From NCBI GenBank assembly GCA_036873755.1, contig JAVTVY010025122.1, forward strand, positions 43,085-107,084: DNA of 64,000 bases, given 5' to 3'. This DNA comes from Hanleya hanleyi (lineage: Eukaryota; Mollusca; Polyplacophora; Lepidopleurida; Hanleyidae). This document shows positions 58,466 to 64,000 of the stretch, in pieces. The notes under the pieces were generated by a model. The model was not told the origin of the DNA and searched no databases. It saw only the letters and a program-made list of their open reading frames with translations. Made by a program: the position numbers and the translations under genes. How positions within the stretch are numbered: position 1 is the first letter of the stretch; every line of letters begins with the position of its first letter.

Positions 58466-59738
58466 CAAATGTCGAGAAGTAGGTTTCCCAGGATGGTCCT
58501 ATACCCCCCATACCCCATATAGGCATTTTCCGTGTTCCGTATTTTTTCATGAAAAATTTTACATACACCCACCCTGGAACTAGGGGGAGATAACCCTATT
58601 GATAGGCAAGCCCCGTTAATCCCGGCGACCTATATACCCCATATAGGCATTTTCCCAGATTTTTCGATAAAGTCCGTGTTTCGTATTTTTTTTTTTCAGG
58701 AAAAATTTTACATGCACCCACCCATGACTGGATGGCCCTTCACATAGGCTTCACTTTGATACCTCACTCAACTCCATTGGACCATTAGGGACTCCCCTCG
58801 ACACCAAAACGTCTATTCCCATACCCTTTTCCCACCATTCCCTGTCTGCGCATGCGCAGAATGGTGACAACGCTCGAGCCACTAGTCCAGTCAGATGCCC
58901 CCTCACATAGGCTTCACATGGATGCCTCATACGACTCCATTGGACCATTAGGGGCTCCCCTACATCCCAAAACGGCTATTTTCATACACTTTGGCCACCG
59001 CGCATGCGCAGAATGACGCTATTTCAGCGCCACACCCAGCCCATCAGATGCCCCTTCACGAATGCTTCACTTTGATACCTCACTCGACCCCATTGGTCCA
59101 TTAGTGGCTCCCCTAGCTCCCAAAACGTCTATGTCCATACCCTTTGGCCACCGCGCATGCGCAGATATTTCAATCCCACACCCAGCCCATTAGATGCCCC
59201 CTCACATAGGCTTCACTTTGATACCTCACTCGACCCCATCGGTCCACTAGGGACCCCCCTAGCTCCAAAACGTCTATTTAGGTATTCCCCGTAAAGACGC
59301 AAATGTTCGAATCAGGGGAGATGACTCGGCATTTGTCCTACAGAGGGTTCGCCCAGTCAGAGTTGTCTTCCTTGCCTCCAGAGGGCAGCACGATCGATGT
59401 CGTGATGTCAAAAGGGAATCCCCATAGCAAGCGCCGCCATTTTGTTTGTTTACTTTTTGCGGAGACATACCGGACAATAAACGCTCGACCCTGGGGTCGC
59501 ACTGATCCTAGACTCGTCATAATAAGATCGTACAACACCTATAGGGTATCTTTATTATTATTATATGTCTTAGAGGTTTTTTTGAGGGTAATGTGAGGGT
59601 TTTTTCTCCCCGTGACCTCCCCACCGCCTCGTTTCCTCCCTTGCATCCAAAGTGTACAGATGGCGCCACCATATGAAGTTGTGACGTCATAGTTACATCC
59701 GGGGAGAATATGACTAAAGATCATTGTTATTTACTACT
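58466..59738 (-). repeat. Right terminal inverted repeat of the 5.2-kb element
   Basis: Reverse complement of the left arm, with small indels and few substitutions. It holds the same NRF1-type sites (58,847, about 59,000 and about 59,152) and the same 97-codon ORF (59,303-59,596, plus). High arm identity implies a young insertion or ongoing conversion. Confidence 0.85.
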
Positions 59739-59770
59739 CACCTTCATATATCTGTAAGTTCGTCACAGCA
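59739..59770 (+). repeat. Target duplication and right flank in repeat family B
   Basis: CACCTT (59,739-59,744) duplicates the left target. The following CATATATCTGTAAGTTCGTC aligns with CATAAATATATAAATAAGTC in the empty copy at 51.63 kb. Confidence 0.7.
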
Positions 59771-60099
59771 CACTGTTAAAACGCAATGATTGTATTTCAC
59801 ATTATAAATGTGCGAGGAGTGACAGCATTATATGAAGTGTTATATTTGTAACACTCCCCGAAAGTACTGAGAAAAGTGTTATATCAAACATTATAGTCCT
59901 ATATGGTGAGCAACACAAGACTTTACAATGCTGAATTTAAAACTTGCAAAGTGATGTATTCCTCCTGATACAGCACTATAATGTTAGATATAATCCCTTT
60001 TCAACACTTTTTGAGAGTGTTACAAATATAACACTTTATGTAATGTTGCCACTTCTCTGACATTTATAATGAAAATACAACACTTTCATTTTAAGGGTG
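59771..60099. mobile_element. 329-bp MITE with ~52-bp inverted repeats
   Basis: The left end CACTGTTAAAACGCAATGAT and the right end in reverse, CACCCTTAAAATGAAAGTG, align through TTATAAATGT. An exact inner inverted pair (AGTGTTATATTTGTAACACT and its complement) lies near 59,838 and 60,015. No ORF. Family unknown. Confidence 0.65.
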
Positions 60100-60714
60100 C
60101 CATGTATTGCATGTAGGTCCGAGAATGTATGTATACGCATATTTTGGAACGGGAAACGGGGACATGAGATAATGCCGGCCCTGCGTATACTAATCATTTA
60201 CAGGAAAATTTCTAGACCATGCCTCTATAGAAGGTATCATGTCCCTCGTGTATAAACATGGTACTGTACTGAGAATAAGCCAAAAACAGACATATTTTAT
60301 ATGCACTGTTCGTGCTTTTGTTCACCGAAGAAAATGCGGACGACGTCAAGGGGTCAGTCGTCAACAAGGGCAGCGATGAGAATTAGCTATTAATTTTTCT
60401 TTGTTTTTCGAAAGTCTCATGTGATGGGCCTAATTCGCTGTACGGATGCCTGATGGTAGGCCTACTAACCTTTCCTAAGATTTATTGCATAAGACTCGAA
60501 CGCGGATGCAAAAGTCATTCACGGTTGGATATTATAATCCACCAGCTTTCAGCAATTTCCGATCATACATCGACATCATGATGGATGTGATGGCTATATG
60601 ATCGTCAATCAGGTACGACATACCCAAATACAGAGAATATAAATTGAGCAGGTATAAAGACATACAAACGTTCACTGATAATTATGGTCGAGTTATTAAA
60701 AAAAGGACACTCTG
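60100..60714. other. Intergenic with repeat family B remnants
   Basis: 60,215-60,330 matches 53,690-53,790 and about 60,680-60,730 resembles 51,400-51,440 (AATGGTCGAGTTA, ACACGCGTGAG). Nothing coding. Confidence 0.45.
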
Positions 60715-60950
60715 AAAACACGCGAGTAAGACTGAAAATTCACCACACTCAAGTACTTGAGTAAAAAGTTTCACTCAAGTTGAGGTGAGTTCACTTCACT
60801 CAACTGGGGTGAGTTAGCAACTCAAACTCGAGTTAATTTCACTCACACTTGAGTGTATTTCACTCACACTTGAGTGTATTTCACTCACACTTGAGTGTAT
60901 TTCACTCAACTTGAACAGGATGAATTTTCTTTCTTACTTGAGTGTTTTAG
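60715..60950 (+). repeat. ACTCAAG/CTTGAGT palindromic cluster
   Basis: Three exact copies of a 20-bp unit containing CACTCACACTTGAGTGTAT lie at about 60,837-60,900. They are flanked by many half-palindromes (CTCAAGTACTTGAGT, CACTCAAGTTGAG). Confidence 0.7.
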
Positions 60951-61386
60951 AGAGGACGTTAATACAATTCTACAGAAATTCTGTGATTGGTGGGATGTTC
61001 TTTTTGTTTTCTTTAATAGCCAACACAAATGCTGGATTTACATTTGAAAATTCGAAATGACCAATGAAATGATTCTAACCTATTGAAAGTGGAAGTCTAC
61101 ACACATACTGACGATTAACGAGCAACAGGCGTCAGATTCTACATTTAAGATCTAGGGCTTACTCACAAATATAATGTCAGTGTCAGTATCCCAAAAGGTT
61201 CTTCGTACCACAATGGGCATATATTGCGAATATACGAACATTGAAAATTAAAAATGCGCAATGTTGTTTCCTACAAGAAGGTAGCCGTCAAAAGTGTTTA
61301 TGTTTTCCTTAGTAGAATATAATTAGCCGGTTCTGGAACCGGGAAAACCTATTACGTCACTAAAAAAGAAGAAAAAATGTTATAAA

Positions 61387-61452
61387 TAGGTCACTAGGTC
61401 ACGGTAAGTAGGTCACCATATGTAGGTCACCATAACTAGGTCAGTAGGTCAT
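61387..61452 (+). repeat. Six TAGGTCA words in 66 bp
   Basis: TAGGTCAC occurs four times, then TAGGTCAG and TAGGTCAT, at variable 8-17-bp spacing. AGGTCA is the nuclear-receptor half-site consensus; function here is not shown. Confidence 0.6.
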
Positions 61453-62038
61453 TATGTTGCGCAATACAGCTGATTTCAGTATTAACCCATAGAACGAAGA
61501 ATTTCGACTCTTTAATATATAAGTATATTGGTTCCAGAGAGGTTGACAGTGAGTGTCCGTTCCAATTAATCAGCTAAGTAAATACACCGAAGTCGTATTG
61601 ATTCCTATGTTGATACTGTTAAATGAGGCATGAAATGTATAAATTCCACATTTATGCCCCTAGAGCGTCCAAATTTTGTTTTGGAGTAAACAAAATTTCG
61701 ATTTTTTTTACGGCCGATGTTCGTCGTATTTTCTATAAATTGCAGATGGTGATATCTCGAGAACCAAGACAGATAGAGACTCGCGGCCCGAGACCTCGTA
61801 TTCCTCTCGTATAGATGTACAATAAACATCCTATACAATTTCATCCCCCGACCGCAACTTCGCAACTTTCGCCGCAATTAGACGATAATCTGTGTCACGT
61901 GATTTGGCTATTTCTCGAGGAATAAGCGACATACGCGCGCGCTGTTTGTGGCGTTGTATTTCTCGTATCGAGGTCTACTGTAAAGCTCCTATACGAATTC
62001 ATCGTATCTCCATAATTTTCACCGCTATTCGGCTGCGC
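61453..62038 (+). repeat. Two diverged ~145-bp units, otherwise unassigned
   Basis: 61,745-61,880 and 61,905-62,035 align through TTTCTCGAG, CTCGTAT(A/C)GA, CTCCTATACGAATTCATC / CATCCTATACAATTTCATC and TTTCGCCGC / TTTCACCGC. The rest of the stretch shows nothing. Confidence 0.5.
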
Positions 62039-62150
62039 ATGCGTGGTTGTGGTGGTGGTGGTGGTGTTGAGCGTCATGGTGGTGGAAGTAGTAGCGGTGT
62101 GTGGTGACGGTGGTGGTGTACTGGACTAACACACATGCACACACACACAC
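62039..62150 (+). repeat. GGT and CA microsatellites
   Basis: (GGT)n interrupted at 62,042-62,120, then (CA)n at 62,131-62,150. ORFs on both strands here are low complexity. Confidence 0.8.
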
Positions 62151-62363
62151 AAACACATTTGGAGCAAAAGTATGCTGTTTCCTGCACCCAGAGAATGTAA
62201 ATTTGTATGTTTTATGGGGAAATAGAATGATTTGTCGACCATAGTGTTCCAGCACAGGCACCAAATCCACACAGTTGAAGCCATAGTATATTCTTTCTTG
62301 CATCCAGAAAATGTAAAATTTGTGTGTGATCATAAGTAGGTCGAGACGACCTTTGTAACTAGG

Positions 62364-63137
62364 TTAGTAGGTCCAGCTGCCGTGATCTCCATGGGAAAAT
62401 GTCACTTCCGGCCACGATACGGCTCAACAAGAGTTATCTCCTCAATACATATCGGTCTGTTAGGCCTTATCTTAACCCCTTGTCCTGACACCCTAGCATA
62501 CCAGTTTTTAACTTTCTGGGTAAACTCCACTCGCAAATAGTAGAGAACGGGGAGTTTCGGAGGTGCAATGAAGAGCGTTTGGAGATGAGGGCCATTTTCT
62601 TTAGGGCTACCTGGTAGAGTTACCTTAGCGTATGTGAGGAGGAGGAGGAGGGGGAGGAGGAATGAAGAAGGAGAAGGAGGAGGAAGAGTGAGGAGAGGAA
62701 TGCGGAGGAGGAGGAGTGTTTTGGTGGTAGTGGATGAGGAGGAGGAGGAATGAGGGGAGTGTGGTGGTGGTGGTAGAGGAGGAGGAGGAGGTGAAGGATG
62801 CACGTGTATGTGCGTGTGTGTGTGTATGTGTGTGTGTGTGTGGTGGAGGAGGAGGAGGAGAGGTAGGAGGAGGAGGAGAGAAGAAGATGGCCCTCATCTC
62901 CCCAAACGCTCTTCATTGGACCTCCGAAACTCCCCGTTCTCTAATACTTGCGAGTGATCTATAAATAGAACAGCGGTTTGCTCAGAAAGAAGAAAACTGG
63001 TGTACTAGGGCGTCAGGTCAAGGCGTTAAGATAAGGCCTGCCAGACCGATATGTAGTGGGTAGATAACCCTTGTTGAGGCGTACCGTTGCCGAAAATGAC
63101 CTTTTGACACGGATATGACGTCAACTGGACCTACTAA
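62364..63137. mobile_element. 774-bp foldback element with GGA-rich core, copy 1
   Basis: Ends TTAGTAGGTCCAG and CTGGACCTACTAA are exact inverses. The arms of about 250 bp are inverted (CTCAACAAGAGTTATCTCC and ACATATCGGTCTG, each with its reverse counterpart). The core is (GGA)n, (GGT)n and (GT)n on the plus strand, so ORFs on the minus strand read Pro/Ser/His tracts and are not genes. Family unknown. Confidence 0.7.
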
Positions 63138-63249
63138 ACGGCGATTTCGTATCTACATTCTCTTGGTCGGTATATTTAGTTGGAAGGGATAGTCCCTCTC
63201 TTAAATGTATATAGAGAGACTATACGTGTAACAGATGTATTGCACAAGA

Positions 63250-64000
63250 CAGCTGGCGTGATCTCCATGGGAAAATGTCACTTCCGGCCACGATACGGCT
63301 CAACAAGAGTTATCTCCTCAGTACATATCGGTCTGTTAGGCCTTATCTTAACCCCTTGTCCTGACACCCTAGCATACCAGTTTTTAACTTTCTGGGTAAA
63401 CTCCACTCGCAAATAGTAGAGAACGGGGAGTTTCGGAGGTGCAATGAAGAGCGTTTGGAGATGAGGGCCATTTTCTTTAGGGCTACCTGGTAGAGTTACC
63501 TTAGCGTATGTGAGGAGGAGGAGGAGGGGGAGGAGGAATGAAGAAGGAGAAGGAGGAGGAAGAGTGAGGAGAGGAATGCGGAGGAGGAGGAGTGTTTTGG
63601 TGGTAGTGGATGAGGAGGAGGAGGAATGAGGGGAGTGTGGTGGTGGTGGTAGAGGAGGAGGAGGAGGTGAAGGATGCACGTGTATGTGCGTGTGTGTGTG
63701 TATGTGTGTGTGTGTGTGTGGTGGAGGAGGAGGAGGAGAGGTAGGAGGAGGACAGAAGAAGATGGCCCTCATCTCCCCAAACGCCCTTCATTGCACCTCC
63801 GAAATTCCCCGTTCTTTATTACATGCGAGTGATCTATAAATAGAACAGGGGTTTGCCCAGAAAGAAGAAAAAACTGGTATGCTAAGGCGTTAAGATAAGG
63901 CCTAACAGACCGATATGTAGGGGAAGATAACTCTTGTTGAGCCGTACCGTGACCGGAAGTGACCTTTTGACACGGATATGACGTCAACTGGACCTACTAA
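63250..64000. mobile_element. Foldback element, copy 2 (reaches the window end)
   Basis: It follows copy 1 in the same direction after 112 bp. It lacks the outer 12 bp of the left end, starting at CAGCTGGCGTGATCTCC, and ends exactly CTGGACCTACTAA at 64,000. The left arm and GGA core are almost identical to copy 1, while the right arm differs clearly. Confidence 0.7.

Larger units (their letters stand above)
54496..59738. mobile_element. Complete 5,243-bp element, non-autonomous Polinton/Maverick-like, carrying a zinc-finger cassette
   Basis: The element starts AGTAGTATATAACAATG and ends with the reverse complement of AGTAGTAAATAACAATG. It is bracketed by the direct repeat CACCTT (54,490-54,495 and 59,739-59,744). 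Terminal inverted repeats are about 1.28 kb each. The paralogous empty site at 51,618-51,650 confirms both edges. Polinton/Maverick elements are known for 6-bp target duplications, AG-starting ends and long inverted repeats, and many carry tandem subrepeats in them. No pPolB, integrase, ATPase or protease sequence is visible; only one gene is. It is more GC-rich than its flanks. Classification is inferred from the termini. A foldback-type DNA transposon that happens to make 6-bp duplications is the alternative. Confidence 0.75.

Noticed and set aside
62402..63791. Minus-strand Pro/Ser/His-rich ORFs up to 164 codons
   Set aside because: They read through (GGA)n, (GGT)n and (GT)n microsatellites in foldback elements; low-complexity by-products.

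Overview
The window is eukaryotic nuclear DNA, AT-rich, gene-poor and full of repeats. It is most likely from a marine invertebrate and probably a mollusc. This placement rests on the SINE-like tail near 34.9 kb, on cysteine-rich EB-type modules with phase-1 introns, and on the decayed reverse transcriptases, which resemble ones I know from marine invertebrates. It is an inference. I see no prokaryotic operons, no CRISPR, and no convincing tRNA or rRNA gene.

The only well-supported host gene lies on the plus strand from 23,488 to 41,637. I could assemble eleven coding exons by hand with consensus splice sites and a frame that stays open (1,106 codons plus stop). It encodes a type I membrane protein with a signal peptide, six small cysteine-rich modules in two duplicated exon blocks, a mucin-like Thr/Ser/Pro stalk of about 636 residues, one membrane span and a cytoplasmic tail of about 60 residues. 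The two exon blocks are nearly identical, so the duplication is recent.

The rest is mobile and tandem DNA. 1-2.6 kb and 51.7-53.7 kb hold decayed copies of one retroelement family; its 3' tail recurs in about ten more fragments. 8.2-11.2 kb is a satellite whose young core has a higher-order monomer order. 44.4-48.15 kb is a 64-bp minisatellite interrupted by a 586-bp element with TTAA target duplication (piggyBac type). Several palindromic non-autonomous elements lie between (2.8, 7.5, 17.9, 28.0, 32.0, 39.6, 59.8, 62.4 and 63.3 kb).

The most interesting object is a complete 5,243-bp element at 54,496-59,738. It has 1.28-kb terminal inverted repeats, AGTAGT ends, a 6-bp target duplication (CACCTT) and a paralogous empty site at about 51.6 kb that confirms its edges. 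Inside is one cassette: NF-Y-like and YY1-like promoter motifs, a TATA box, a C2H2 zinc-finger ORF with an apparent +1 frameshift, a 3' stem-loop and a polyadenylation signal, flanked by a direct repeat. Ends, target size and long inverted repeats match Polinton/Maverick elements, but no polymerase, integrase, ATPase or protease gene is present. I infer a non-autonomous Polinton-type derivative that mobilises a regulatory or zinc-finger cassette.
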